Below are positions 1 through 7,920 of a DNA stretch of 18,905 nt, one piece after another. A program made the translations under genes and the position numbers. The DNA comes from Prevotella sp. GTDB taxonomy: Bacteria > Bacteroidota > Bacteroidia > Bacteroidales > Bacteroidaceae. Numbering within the stretch: the stretch's first letter is position 1; every line of letters starts with the position of its first letter. The notes beneath the pieces were generated by a model that made no database searches, was not told the DNA's origin, and saw only the letters and a list, made by a program, of their open reading frames with translations. The DNA lies in NCBI GenBank assembly GCA_016291915.1, contig JAEEZP010000225.1, positions 1 to 18,905 of the forward strand, in the 5' to 3' direction.

Positions 1-1236
1 ATGTGGAATCGCCACGCATATTATTATGACTTTACGGCAGAATATCTCACCGACGGTTATAAGGAAGACGGCACCTTCACCCATTACTATCCCTATTATC
101 CGGAAGATGAACAGTTGCAAGCCGACCAGCAACGTACTTTGGCGGAACTGAAAGGAGTGTTCACCCTACCCTACAGCAACAGATTCTCTGCCGGTATTGA
201 GGCACGCTATGATTGGTTGCGTGCTCCCATGCGAGTGGTGGATGAGCAGAAAGATGACTATACCGGTGCGTTGTATGTTCAAGATGAGTATAACGGCATA
301 CCAAACCTGAATATCACTGCCGGTCTTCGTCTGAACATCAACAAACAGTTCGGTACACGGTTCACCCCGAAGATTTCTGCCATGTATAAAGTCGGACAAC
401 GCATCCGACTGAGAGCCACCTGGGCACAGGGTTTCAAGACCCCTACCCTGAAAGAGATTTACTACAGATATATCCGACAGATGAACGGCACCTATCTCTA
501 TTTAGGTAATGAGAATCTCGACCCACAGTCGAGCAACTACTACAGCGGCGGCATCGAATATACCTGGAACGGACTCAGCATCACTGCCACCGGTTATTAT
601 AATAAGGTGGATAATATGATTACTTTGGTAACCATTCCCAACAACCAAGCACCGGCTGAATATATCATTCAGTATGACCCTATCAAGACACGGCAATATA
701 TGAATATGGAGAATGCCGAGACTTATGGCGTGGATGTCAATGTCCGTTATAACTACAAGGCATTCAGCATCGGTGGCGGTTACAGTTATCTGGATACGAA
801 AGCGCAGGTTTACGATACCGACAAAGAACAACTGATGGATGTGGTGATCGACGGCATGGCACACCATAAAGGGAATGTCTTTGCCAACTGGGGACATGAC
901 TTCACCCCGAAATACCATCTGGGCATCGGCATCTACGGGAAGTTGTCAACCAAGCGTTTCTACCAGATTGACGGTGATGGTAAGGGATACCAGATATGGC
1001 GTGTCTCCACCACCCATGACTTTGCCGGGAACAAACATCTTTCCTACCGTTTGGAAGCAGGTGTAGATAATATCTTCAACTATGTGGACCGCACCTATCA
1101 CGGACTACACTTGGGAACCACCACACCGGGAACCACCATCTACGCCACCTTTACCATAAGAATTAAAGACGGAAAACATAATATCAACAATAAATTTAAA
1201 ACCAATTTAAACGAAAGAAGTTATGAAGAAAATTAA
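1..1236 (+). CDS. TonB-dependent outer-membrane receptor, C-terminal part (cut by window edge)
   Basis: This is the C-terminal 411 residues of an outer-membrane beta-barrel receptor that imports a ligand with TonB energy. The signal peptide, TonB box and plug are missing, so the gene begins left of the window and the ATG at base 1 is just an internal Met. Barrel hallmarks are alternating aromatic/polar strands, TWAQGFKTPTLKE near residues 139-151 and GNENLDPQSSNYYSGG near 168-183, typical of the FepA/BtuB/Cir type rather than SusC. The last recognisable strand (TTIYATFTIRI, about 378-388) is followed by a 23-residue hydrophilic tail encoded by AT-rich DNA, whereas such receptors usually end on an aromatic residue. 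The gene overlaps the CbiK-like gene by 14 bases, so the two are probably translated together. The chelatase neighbour suggests haem, cobalamin or another tetrapyrrole or metal ligand, which is inference. The family is clear; the ligand is not. Confidence 0.9.
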   Translation: MWNRHAYYYDFTAEYLTDGYKEDGTFTHYYPYYPEDEQLQADQQRTLAELKGVFTLPYSNRFSAGIEARYDWLRAPMRVVDEQKDDYTGALYVQDEYNGIPNLNITAGLRLNINKQFGTRFTPKISAMYKVGQRIRLRATWAQGFKTPTLKEIYYRYIRQMNGTYLYLGNENLDPQSSNYYSGGIEYTWNGLSITATGYYNKVDNMITLVTIPNNQAPAEYIIQYDPIKTRQYMNMENAETYGVDVNVRYNYKAFSIGGGYSYLDTKAQVYDTDKEQLMDVVIDGMAHHKGNVFANWGHDFTPKYHLGIGIYGKLSTKRFYQIDGDGKGYQIWRVSTTHDFAGNKHLSYRLEAGVDNIFNYVDRTYHGLHLGTTTPGTTIYATFTIRIKDGKHNINNKFKTNLNERSYEEN

Positions 1237-2374
1237 TTTTCTGATGTTAGCTATGATGGCTATCATCGCAAGTATGACCTTCACCGCTTGTAGCGATGAC
1301 GATGATGAATCTAACTACCAGAAGTACCAAAAGGCTGTCGATGACATGGTAAAATCACAGAAAAAGAACAATAAGGTGATTCTCCTTGTTGCCTTCGGTT
1401 CTACCTGGGAGCAGGCTTATGATACCTTTGATAAGGTTGTCAGTGAGTATAAGAGTACTTTCAGTGGTTATGATGTGTATCTCTCCTTCTCTTCCGCTAT
1501 CTGTATCAACAATGCTCGCGGTGGTGAGAATACCGACCCGAAAGACTACTACGATCCCGAGCACTGGCTCACTGCTATCGGTAAAGCCGGCTATCAGCAG
1601 GTTGTCGTACAGTCACTGCAGGTTATCCCCGGTGAAGAATATCGCCGTGTACGTGACTCTTACGTAAAGGACTTCATGAACAACCGTAACGGTGACTTCA
1701 CCAACGCATACATGAAGAGCCTCGACCTAAACGTGGTGGTTGGTACTCCGCTGATGGCTGAGGAGATCGATGCCAAGAACCTCGCTACCGTACTGAACCA
1801 GGAGGCTGACGTGAAGGCAGCCGTTGCCAACGGTATCGTTGCTTTCATGGGCCATGGTAACCCTGAGGGTTATGACTACTATGGTGGTAATATCCGTTAC
1901 CTGCAGTTAGAGGACTATCTCCGTCAACTGAACCAGAACTACTATGTAGGTACTGTTGATATGGAAGACACTTATGTTGACAATGTGCTGGAGCATGTCA
2001 ACGGTGGTTCTTTCGACATTGCAGTGGGTGATGTAACCAAGACCATGACCTATACCAAGAACAACGCTAAGAAAGCTCAGCTCTACCCGCTGATGTCTAT
2101 CGCCGGTGACCACGCTCACAACGATATGGCTGACCCAGAGGATAACGAGAGCTGGTATAGCATGTTCAATGCTGCCGGTATCACCACCACTGCTTACGAA
2201 ACCAACTTCACAGAACCCTGCTGGAAGAAATATAAGAGCGGTGAGGGTTATATCCCTGCATTGGCTGAGCGCGCTGCCGTACGTCGTCTGTGGATGAACC
2301 ACACCCGTGAGGCTATCAGCAAGCTGGGTACCGACGAGGCTCTCTCTACTCCAACCACAGCTCCTGAGGAATAA
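1223..2374 (+). CDS. cbiK: CbiK-family sirohydrochlorin cobaltochelatase-like lipoprotein, probably surface exposed
   Basis: CbiK enzymes are class II chelatases that insert Co2+ (or Fe2+) into sirohydrochlorin. This 383-residue protein has a signal peptide and lipobox ending at Cys23 (TFTAC), followed by SDDDDE, which resembles the Bacteroides surface lipoprotein export signal. The chelatase domain spans about residues 51-370: KVILLVAFGS (51-60), QSLQVIPGEEY (130-140), FMGHG (208-212) and AGDHAHNDMA (294-303). By recalled alignment to Salmonella CbiK, catalytic His145 and His207 correspond to His211 and His297, and Glu89 to Glu139; all are kept. Glu175 appears as Asp246, and the His of the SLH motif appears as Gln133. 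It is longer than cytoplasmic CbiK (about 264 residues) because of the export signal and insertions. The start ATG lies inside the end of the receptor gene, with AAAGAAG just upstream. An extracytoplasmic chelatase beside a TonB receptor suggests metal insertion into, or removal from, an imported tetrapyrrole. That role is inferred. Confidence 0.88.
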   Translation: MKKINFLMLAMMAIIASMTFTACSDDDDESNYQKYQKAVDDMVKSQKKNNKVILLVAFGSTWEQAYDTFDKVVSEYKSTFSGYDVYLSFSSAICINNARGGENTDPKDYYDPEHWLTAIGKAGYQQVVVQSLQVIPGEEYRRVRDSYVKDFMNNRNGDFTNAYMKSLDLNVVVGTPLMAEEIDAKNLATVLNQEADVKAAVANGIVAFMGHGNPEGYDYYGGNIRYLQLEDYLRQLNQNYYVGTVDMEDTYVDNVLEHVNGGSFDIAVGDVTKTMTYTKNNAKKAQLYPLMSIAGDHAHNDMADPEDNESWYSMFNAAGITTTAYETNFTEPCWKKYKSGEGYIPALAERAAVRRLWMNHTREAISKLGTDEALSTPTTAPEE

Positions 2375-2402
2375 TTTCTCTCTCAAAATAACTCATTTTT
2401 AT

Positions 2403-2446
2403 TATCCCCGCTACACAGAGATGTTGTAACGGGGATATTATTTTAT
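2403..2446 (+). terminator. Rho-independent-like terminator after the CbiK-like gene
   Basis: An 8-bp perfect stem (TATCCCCG at 2403-2410 with CGGGGATA at 2430-2437) closes a 19-base loop and is followed by the T-rich run TTATTTTAT. It sits 28 bases after the stop codon and separates the receptor/chelatase pair from the next operon. Confidence 0.7.
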
Positions 2447-2459
2447 AGGTACAGACAAA

Positions 2460-2544
2460 GTAAAACAAGTTGTTTTGCCTTAGTTTTAATCACCTTTTCC
2501 GTTAGAAAAGATACCCTTTTCCAAGGGAAAACAACTTGTTTTAC
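2460..2544. repeat. Paired palindromic element (17-bp perfect inverted repeat)
   Basis: GTAAAACAAGTTGTTTT (2460-2476) is the exact reverse complement of AAAACAACTTGTTTTAC (2528-2544). Each arm contains a 15-base odd palindrome of its own (2462-2476 centred on G, 2528-2542 centred on C), with centres 66 bases apart. After one mismatch the pairing continues for four more bases (CCTT 2478-2481 with AAGG 2523-2526). The interior contains a smaller CTTTTC/GAAAAG hairpin. No target-site duplication or ORF is visible. It could be a dispersed palindromic repeat, a MITE-like remnant or a pair of regulator sites. Confidence 0.6.
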
Positions 2545-2570
2545 CTTAAGAAAAGTGATGTCTTCTTTTG

Positions 2571-2582
2571 GAACATATGTTC
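2571..2582. promoter_or_regulatory. 12-bp perfect palindrome, possible operator
   Basis: GAACATATGTTC is a perfect dyad about 60-70 bases upstream of the promoter candidate for the sigma-factor operon. A second dyad, ATTATT-CA-AATAAT (2626-2639), abuts that promoter. Their positions would suit a dimeric regulator, but no regulator is identified and short dyads also arise by chance in AT-rich DNA. Confidence 0.3.
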
Positions 2583-2643
2583 TGCAAGATAATAACCATC
2601 ATAAAAATAATTACAAAAGAAGGTCATTATTCAAATAATTTCG

Positions 2644-2651
2644 TATCTTTG
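2644..2651 (+). promoter_or_regulatory. Bacteroidota -7 promoter element upstream of the ECF sigma gene
   Basis: TATCTTTG matches the Bacteroidota housekeeping -7 consensus TAnnTTTG and lies 22 bases before the sigma-factor ATG, implying a very short leader. No clear -33 TTTG is present about 19-20 bases upstream, so the promoter may be weak or need an activator. Confidence 0.5.
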
Positions 2652-2673
2652 CAGCCACAGTTAGTATTTTTCA

Positions 2674-3243
2674 ATGACAGAAGGTTCTGCCATATTAGAA
2701 TGCATCAATCAATGGGATGAGAATGCCCTCCGAATGATTTACAAACAGCATTACAAGATGCTTGTAGGATTTGCTATGCAATTACTTGGCAATCTGGAAG
2801 AGGCAGAGGATGTTGTGCAGGATGTCATTCTCAACACCTGGCAACAACAGAATCAATTTCATTCAGAAGGACAATTACGTACATACTTATTCAATGCCGT
2901 TCGCAACCGGTCACTCTCCAGGTTGGAGCATCTTCAAGTAGCCCTTCATCACCAAGATCGTTTAAAGAGAGAGTATCGGGAGATGCAACTTGAAGAGAAT
3001 GACACCATTGCCCTTCATAAAGAAGAGGTATACCGGCAACTCTTCATGGCTATCGACCAAATGCCAAGCAAGCAGCGGGATATCTTTCTTTTGGCTATAG
3101 AAGGAAAACAAAACAAAGAAATCGCAGAGATCCTGGATATTAATATCAACACGGTAAAATCACACAAACGAAGAGGTATAGAGCGCTTACGGGAAACACT
3201 TAATCCGGAGGCATTGTTATTACTTTCTTTACTCCTTCCGTAA
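2674..3243 (+). CDS. ECF-type RNA polymerase sigma factor (Bacteroidota FecI/RpoE-like)
   Basis: This 189-residue ECF sigma factor would direct RNA polymerase to the promoters of the adjacent SusC/SusD operon when released by its FecR-type anti-sigma factor. Region 2 is recognisable at about residues 13-80, including NLEEAEDVVQDVILNTWQ (40-57) and LRTYLFNAVRNRSLS (68-82). Region 4 spans about 118-172, with the helix-turn-helix in GKQNKEIAEILDININTVKSH (144-164). It ends in the hydrophobic tail LLLLSLLLP, an ending I have seen in this Bacteroidota subfamily. The start has no Shine-Dalgarno sequence, which is normal in this phylum. The gene opens the operon and the anti-sigma gene begins 62 bases after its stop, the standard sigma/anti-sigma order. 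Assignment to the ECF family is secure; the regulon is inferred from position. Confidence 0.95.
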   Translation: MTEGSAILECINQWDENALRMIYKQHYKMLVGFAMQLLGNLEEAEDVVQDVILNTWQQQNQFHSEGQLRTYLFNAVRNRSLSRLEHLQVALHHQDRLKREYREMQLEENDTIALHKEEVYRQLFMAIDQMPSKQRDIFLLAIEGKQNKEIAEILDININTVKSHKRRGIERLRETLNPEALLLLSLLLP

Positions 3244-3263
3244 AAAAGTTATGATTTTTTGCA

Positions 3264-3300
3264 CCTTTTTATACCTTTACCTGTATAAGATATAAAAAGG
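3264..3300 (+). promoter_or_regulatory. Perfect 10-bp inverted repeat overlapping the likely RBS of the anti-sigma gene
   Basis: CCTTTTTATA (3264-3273) pairs perfectly with TATAAAAAGG (3291-3300) across a 17-base loop. The right arm contains AAAAGG, the only Shine-Dalgarno-like sequence before the ATG at 3306. In RNA this hairpin would bury the ribosome site, so it could lower or time anti-sigma translation relative to sigma. It could also be a weak attenuator. Function is inferred. Confidence 0.4.
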
Positions 3301-3305
3301 AAACT

Positions 3306-4526
3306 ATGATACAAGATAAAAATACTATCCTTGCCCGTATAATCATGGGTGAAGCAACAGAAGAAGACTGCAGATTCTTGAAGGAAAATTGTACCCCTGA
3401 AGAAATAGCAGAGATTCTGAATGCCAATGACTTGGCAGAGCGTTATAAAACATATGACCGTATTGATGAGGAACAAGCTTTCCAAAGAATAAGGTCACTG
3501 TTATTCAAAGAAAAGGAAAGTAAGGATCTCATTCGTACGACAAAATACTGGACCCTTTATCGTCGGTTATTGAGAGTAGCTGCCGTAATCCTCTTTATGA
3601 TTTTCGGTGCCGGTTATTGGTGGTATCATGATTACACGAAGGTGACACCACCGGAGATTCCGCAAGATGTTCTTGCAGCTATCCAAACAAGTCGACAGAC
3701 AGGCAAGAATGAAGCCAGTGTAAAAACCTTTGCTGCCAACATTCATTCTTCTTCAAATAATGACACCTTCTCAGAAGAGATCATCCAACTGTTATTAAAT
3801 AAGGTGGATAACGATGGGGCTGCTGGTAATGAGGAAAATAATGAAGCATTAACCAACGGAGACAAACCGCTCGAACTGATTACGACCTACCACGACAAGG
3901 AGTTCTGGCGCACGCTATCAGATGGAACCTTGGTTCATATCAATGCTGACAGCCGTATTGTTTATCCCGAGGAGTTTGGCCGTGACAGTCGTGATGTTAT
4001 TCTTAGTGGTGAGGCATATTTCATGGTTGCCAAAGATAAAAGCCGACCGTTTATCGTACATACCCAACAGGGTGATGTGAAGGTTTACGGAACAGAGTTT
4101 GATATAAACACAAGAGCACGTGACAACAGCAGTAAAAAACGTGACTGTACATCTGTCGTTCTTGTCAAGGGAAGTGTTGGCGTAACCCCATCCGAAGGTA
4201 AAGAATATATGCTTACACCCGGTCAACAGATCATCATCAAGGATCATTCCAACTCTCCTTATATCAGTAAAGCAGATCTGCGACCCTACGTTGCCTGGAA
4301 TACCAAGAAGTTTGATTTTGAAGACTATCCTTTAGAGGGTTTGATGGAGATTATCTATCGCTGGTATCATCTTGACTATGTCATCAACGATCAAAGCATT
4401 ACCAATACATTAGTAAGTGGTAGTATCAGCCGATATGATACAATAGAGCCTCTGCTCCATGCCATCAGCAAGATCACAGGGTATGAAGTACAGATTAAAG
4501 ACAATACCATATATATTAATTACTAA
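3306..4526 (+). CDS. FecR-family anti-sigma factor (inner membrane)
   Basis: FecR proteins hold an ECF sigma factor at the inner membrane and respond to an outer-membrane receptor whose STN domain reports ligand binding. This one has 406 residues: a cytoplasmic N-terminal region (1-85), one transmembrane helix (about 89-108, VAAVILFMIFGAGYWW) and a periplasmic part. The periplasmic part contains the FecR domain (about 193-290, with TLSDGTLVHINADSRIVYP and GEAYFMVAKDKSRPFIVHT) and a C-terminal DUF4974-like/STN-like domain (about 335-404, KKFDFEDYPLEGLMEIIYRWY). Between helix and FecR domain lies a low-complexity Asn/Glu-rich linker (about 130-190) that looks longer than usual. AAAGG precedes the ATG. 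The SusC gene starts 10 bases after the stop, indicating one transcript and the partner receptor. Confidence 0.93.
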   Translation: MIQDKNTILARIIMGEATEEDCRFLKENCTPEEIAEILNANDLAERYKTYDRIDEEQAFQRIRSLLFKEKESKDLIRTTKYWTLYRRLLRVAAVILFMIFGAGYWWYHDYTKVTPPEIPQDVLAAIQTSRQTGKNEASVKTFAANIHSSSNNDTFSEEIIQLLLNKVDNDGAAGNEENNEALTNGDKPLELITTYHDKEFWRTLSDGTLVHINADSRIVYPEEFGRDSRDVILSGEAYFMVAKDKSRPFIVHTQQGDVKVYGTEFDINTRARDNSSKKRDCTSVVLVKGSVGVTPSEGKEYMLTPGQQIIIKDHSNSPYISKADLRPYVAWNTKKFDFEDYPLEGLMEIIYRWYHLDYVINDQSITNTLVSGSISRYDTIEPLLHAISKITGYEVQIKDNTIYINY

Positions 4527-4536
4527 CCATTTTAGT

Positions 4537-7500
4537 ATGAAGAAAAACAATCAATTAAAACTGGTATCCATCTTCTTGATGATGGTACTATGGCTCGGAA
4601 TGTCGACGGCTAAGGCTGCTCCAAATCAAAATGTATTGGACAAGCCTGTTACGTTGTCGATGCAAAGAGCAACAGTGAAAGATTTCTTCACACAGGTGAA
4701 GAAACAGACAGGACTGGATTTCATCTACAGTTCTGAACTCCTTCGTACTCTGCCAAGAGTAACGGTAAATGCAACGAACAAACCCGTCAGGCAAGTGCTT
4801 GATGAAGTGATGGGAATGATTGAATGTGCTTACGATGTAGAGGGTAATCTCGTTACGGTAACGAAGCAACTGCCAAAAGACCGTAACCGTACCGCTACTG
4901 GTGTCGTGAAAGACGACTCCGGAGAACTTCTTGTCGGTGTACCGGTATGTATCGGTGATTCAAAAGTATGTACGATTACGGATGCGGAAGGTAAGTACAT
5001 CCTGAAGATCCCGACGGATGCTTGTACGCTGAAATTCACATACGTGGGTATGGAAGACACATACGTACAGGTGCCGGCAGGTCGTGAGGTTGCTTCCGTC
5101 AATGTAACGATGAAGAGCGCCACACAACTTGATGAAGTGGTGGTAATCGATAACGGTATGTACACCCGTACGGCAGAGAGTTTCACCGGTGCTACCACAC
5201 AATTTAATCAGGAGCAGCTGCGTGCCGTTGGTAACATCAACGTATTGCAGTCACTGAAGAACCTTGATCCCTCATTCCACTTTGCAGAGAACCTTGCTGT
5301 GGGTAGTAACCCGAATGCACTGCCCGACATCACCCTGCGTGGACAGAGCGGTTTCCCCGACCTGAAAGGAGAATATCAGACAAACCCGAACCAGCCATTG
5401 TTCATTGTTGACGGTTTCGAGACCAGTCTTACTAAGGTAATGGATATGGATATGAACCGCATCCAGAACGTAACCATCCTGAAGGATGCTGCTGCCAAGG
5501 CCATTTATGGTTCCAAGGCTGCTAACGGTGTGGTGATTATCGAGACGGTGAAGCCGAAGGGCGGCGAGCTGCGCGTCACTTATACAGGTAGCGTGAACTT
5601 CAACCTCCCCGACCTCTCCAGCTACGACCTGACCAATGCCACAGAGAAACTCGAAGTGGAGCGTATGGCAGGACTTTACGATTATGTAGGCTATAATGGT
5701 GTTAACTATTGGTACAGAGCAGACCAACAGTATATTTACGACATGGCTTACAACGACATCCTGCAGAATGTGCTCCGTGGCTATGACACCGACTGGAAGT
5801 CAAAACCGCTTCGCAACAGTGTAGGTACAAAACATACCGTATATATCGAAGGCGGTAGCGAGGCATTCCAATATGGTATCGACTTAGGCTACAACTCCGT
5901 AGCCGGTGTGATGAAAGGATCCGACCGTAGAACACTCTCCGGTGGACTCACCTTCAGCTACCACTATGGAAAGTGGCTCTTCCGCGATGCCCTCGACGTG
6001 GTTTACAACAATGCCCATAACTCTCCTTGGGGCAGTTTCTCTGAGTACACCAGCATGAACCCCTATTTCCGTCCATACGATGCTAACGGAAATGTAATCA
6101 AGTCATATTATCTGGCCAATTATTCTTCGTATCAAGGAAATATAATTACTAATCCTATCTGGAACTCCACCATCAATACAAAGGATCAGAACCGCTATGC
6201 ACAGATCAATAACAACTTCTACGCAGAGTGGCGCGCTACGAAGGACTTCAAGATGATTGGCCGTTTCAGTGTCTTGTTCCAGGATGACCGTTCTGAGTTA
6301 TTCTATCCTGCCAGTCATACAAGGTTTGCCAGTTACACTTCTGAAGAGCTGTTGAAGCGTCGAGGACAATATACCTATTCCGATGGTGAGAATTACCGTC
6401 TGAGTGCCGACGTGAATGCTAACTATAACCATATCTTCGCTGAGAAGCACCTCTTCTTCGCCAACCTTGGTTGGAGCCTCAATGCTGCTGGCAGCAACAG
6501 TATGAGTGTTATCGCAGAAGGCTTCCCTAATGACCGTCTGGATGATATCGGTTATGCCCGTCAGTATTTAGAGGACAGTGCTCCTACAAGTAGGGAAACA
6601 ACAACCCATGATGTCGGTTTGGTGGGTGCTATCAACTACTCTTACGACAACCGCTATCTTGTTGACGGTTCTTTCCGTCTGAGTGGATCTTCACAGTTCG
6701 GTTCTGAGAGACGCTGGGGTAAGTTCTGGTCTGCCGGTCTCGGATGGAACGTTCACAATGAGCATTTCATGAAGGGTGCCACATGGCTTGATCAGTTGAA
6801 ACTCCGTGCTTCTGTCGGTTTCACAGGTTCACAGAACTTCAACTCCTATCAGAGTTTGCAGACCTGGACCTACTACAGCAGCCAGTTCTATAACGGCAAT
6901 CCCGGTACCTACCTTCTTGCCATGGCTAATCCTAATCTGAAGTGGCAGCGTAAGTTGGATAAGAACGTCGGTGTTGACTTTCAGGCATTCCATCATCGTC
7001 TTACTATCCGCGCCGATGTTTATGACGCAGTAACCGATGACCTGCTCACAGACGTTACCATTCCATCATCTACAGGTTTCACCACTTATAAAGAGAACCT
7101 CGGTAAGGTACAGAACAAAGGTTGGGAAGTATATGTCAGCACACGCGTTTTGGAGAGTGCCAACCATCATGACTACCTGAACGTTTATGCAAACGTAACC
7201 CATAACACCAATAAGATCAAGGAGATCTCTAACTCTCTGAAGACTTTCAACGACAGCCAGAAAGCCAGCAACAGTACTTCTGCAGTTATCTTATACGAAG
7301 AGGGACAGTCGATGTCAGCCATCTGGGCAGTACCATCCATGGGTATCGACCCTGCTACCGGTAAAGAAATCTTTGTAAAGAAAGACGGAACAACGACATT
7401 CGATTATAGTACGAACGACTTGGCAATCTGTGGTGACAGCAACAGTGACATCTACGGCAACTGTGGTATCAGTGCTGCCTGGAAAGGTTTCCTGCTCAAT

Positions 7501-7896
7501 GTGGGTATGTCCTACCAGTTTGGCGGACAACTCTACAACTCTACACTCGTGAGCAAGGTAGAGAATGCCAACCTGAAATACAATGTTGACCGCCGCGTGT
7601 TCACCGACCGTTGGCAGAAGCCGGGTGACATCAGTCAGTACAAGGCCATCACCGATCAGAGCACAACTTATGCTACTTCTCGTTTCGTGGCAGACAACAA
7701 CGTATGGAATATCTCTTCTGTAAACCTCAGCTACGACTTCGATCGCCTGAGAGCCATCAAACAGATGGGCTTCAACCGTCTGCGTCTGTCTTTCGACATG
7801 AGTGACATAGCCCGTATCGGTAGTATCAAGACTGAGCGTGGTACCAGCTATCCTTACGCTAAGAGCTTCTCGTTCTCCATTCAGGCAATGTTCTAA
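4537..7896 (+). CDS. SusC/RagA-family TonB-dependent transporter with N-terminal STN signalling domain
   Basis: This outer-membrane transporter (1119 residues) forms the barrel of a SusCD importer and, through its STN domain, signals to the preceding FecR protein. Domains in order: signal peptide 1-28; STN domain about 36-108; CarboxypepD_reg-like domain about 119-195; TonB-box-like DEVVVI (199-204); plug about 212-340, including the SusC signature LFIVDGFETSLTKV (288-301) and ILKDAAAKAIYGSKAANGVV (314-333); then a barrel ending in SFSFSIQAMF with the C-terminal aromatic needed for assembly. I chose ATG 4537 over an in-frame ATG at 4459, because the latter lies within fecR and would place 26 residues before a proper signal peptide. 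SusD starts 24 bases downstream. The substrate is unknown. The combination of STN domain, FecR and ECF sigma predicts substrate-induced expression of this operon. Confidence 0.95.
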   Translation: MKKNNQLKLVSIFLMMVLWLGMSTAKAAPNQNVLDKPVTLSMQRATVKDFFTQVKKQTGLDFIYSSELLRTLPRVTVNATNKPVRQVLDEVMGMIECAYDVEGNLVTVTKQLPKDRNRTATGVVKDDSGELLVGVPVCIGDSKVCTITDAEGKYILKIPTDACTLKFTYVGMEDTYVQVPAGREVASVNVTMKSATQLDEVVVIDNGMYTRTAESFTGATTQFNQEQLRAVGNINVLQSLKNLDPSFHFAENLAVGSNPNALPDITLRGQSGFPDLKGEYQTNPNQPLFIVDGFETSLTKVMDMDMNRIQNVTILKDAAAKAIYGSKAANGVVIIETVKPKGGELRVTYTGSVNFNLPDLSSYDLTNATEKLEVERMAGLYDYVGYNGVNYWYRADQQYIYDMAYNDILQNVLRGYDTDWKSKPLRNSVGTKHTVYIEGGSEAFQYGIDLGYNSVAGVMKGSDRRTLSGGLTFSYHYGKWLFRDALDVVYNNAHNSPWGSFSEYTSMNPYFRPYDANGNVIKSYYLANYSSYQGNIITNPIWNSTINTKDQNRYAQINNNFYAEWRATKDFKMIGRFSVLFQDDRSELFYPASHTRFASYTSEELLKRRGQYTYSDGENYRLSADVNANYNHIFAEKHLFFANLGWSLNAAGSNSMSVIAEGFPNDRLDDIGYARQYLEDSAPTSRETTTHDVGLVGAINYSYDNRYLVDGSFRLSGSSQFGSERRWGKFWSAGLGWNVHNEHFMKGATWLDQLKLRASVGFTGSQNFNSYQSLQTWTYYSSQFYNGNPGTYLLAMANPNLKWQRKLDKNVGVDFQAFHHRLTIRADVYDAVTDDLLTDVTIPSSTGFTTYKENLGKVQNKGWEVYVSTRVLESANHHDYLNVYANVTHNTNKIKEISNSLKTFNDSQKASNSTSAVILYEEGQSMSAIWAVPSMGIDPATGKEIFVKKDGTTTFDYSTNDLAICGDSNSDIYGNCGISAAWKGFLLNVGMSYQFGGQLYNSTLVSKVENANLKYNVDRRVFTDRWQKPGDISQYKAITDQSTTYATSRFVADNNVWNISSVNLSYDFDRLRAIKQMGFNRLRLSFDMSDIARIGSIKTERGTSYPYAKSFSFSIQAMF

Positions 7897-7920
7897 AAGG
7901 ATTACTAAAAAAGAAAATAT

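Noticed and set aside
1..1236. ATG at base 1 as a true gene start
   Set aside because: The protein begins in the middle of the barrel and lacks signal peptide and plug, so the gene is cut by the window edge.
4459..4536. Upstream ATG extending SusC by 26 residues
   Set aside because: It lies inside the fecR coding region in another frame and would put non-signal residues before a standard signal peptide that begins at 4537.
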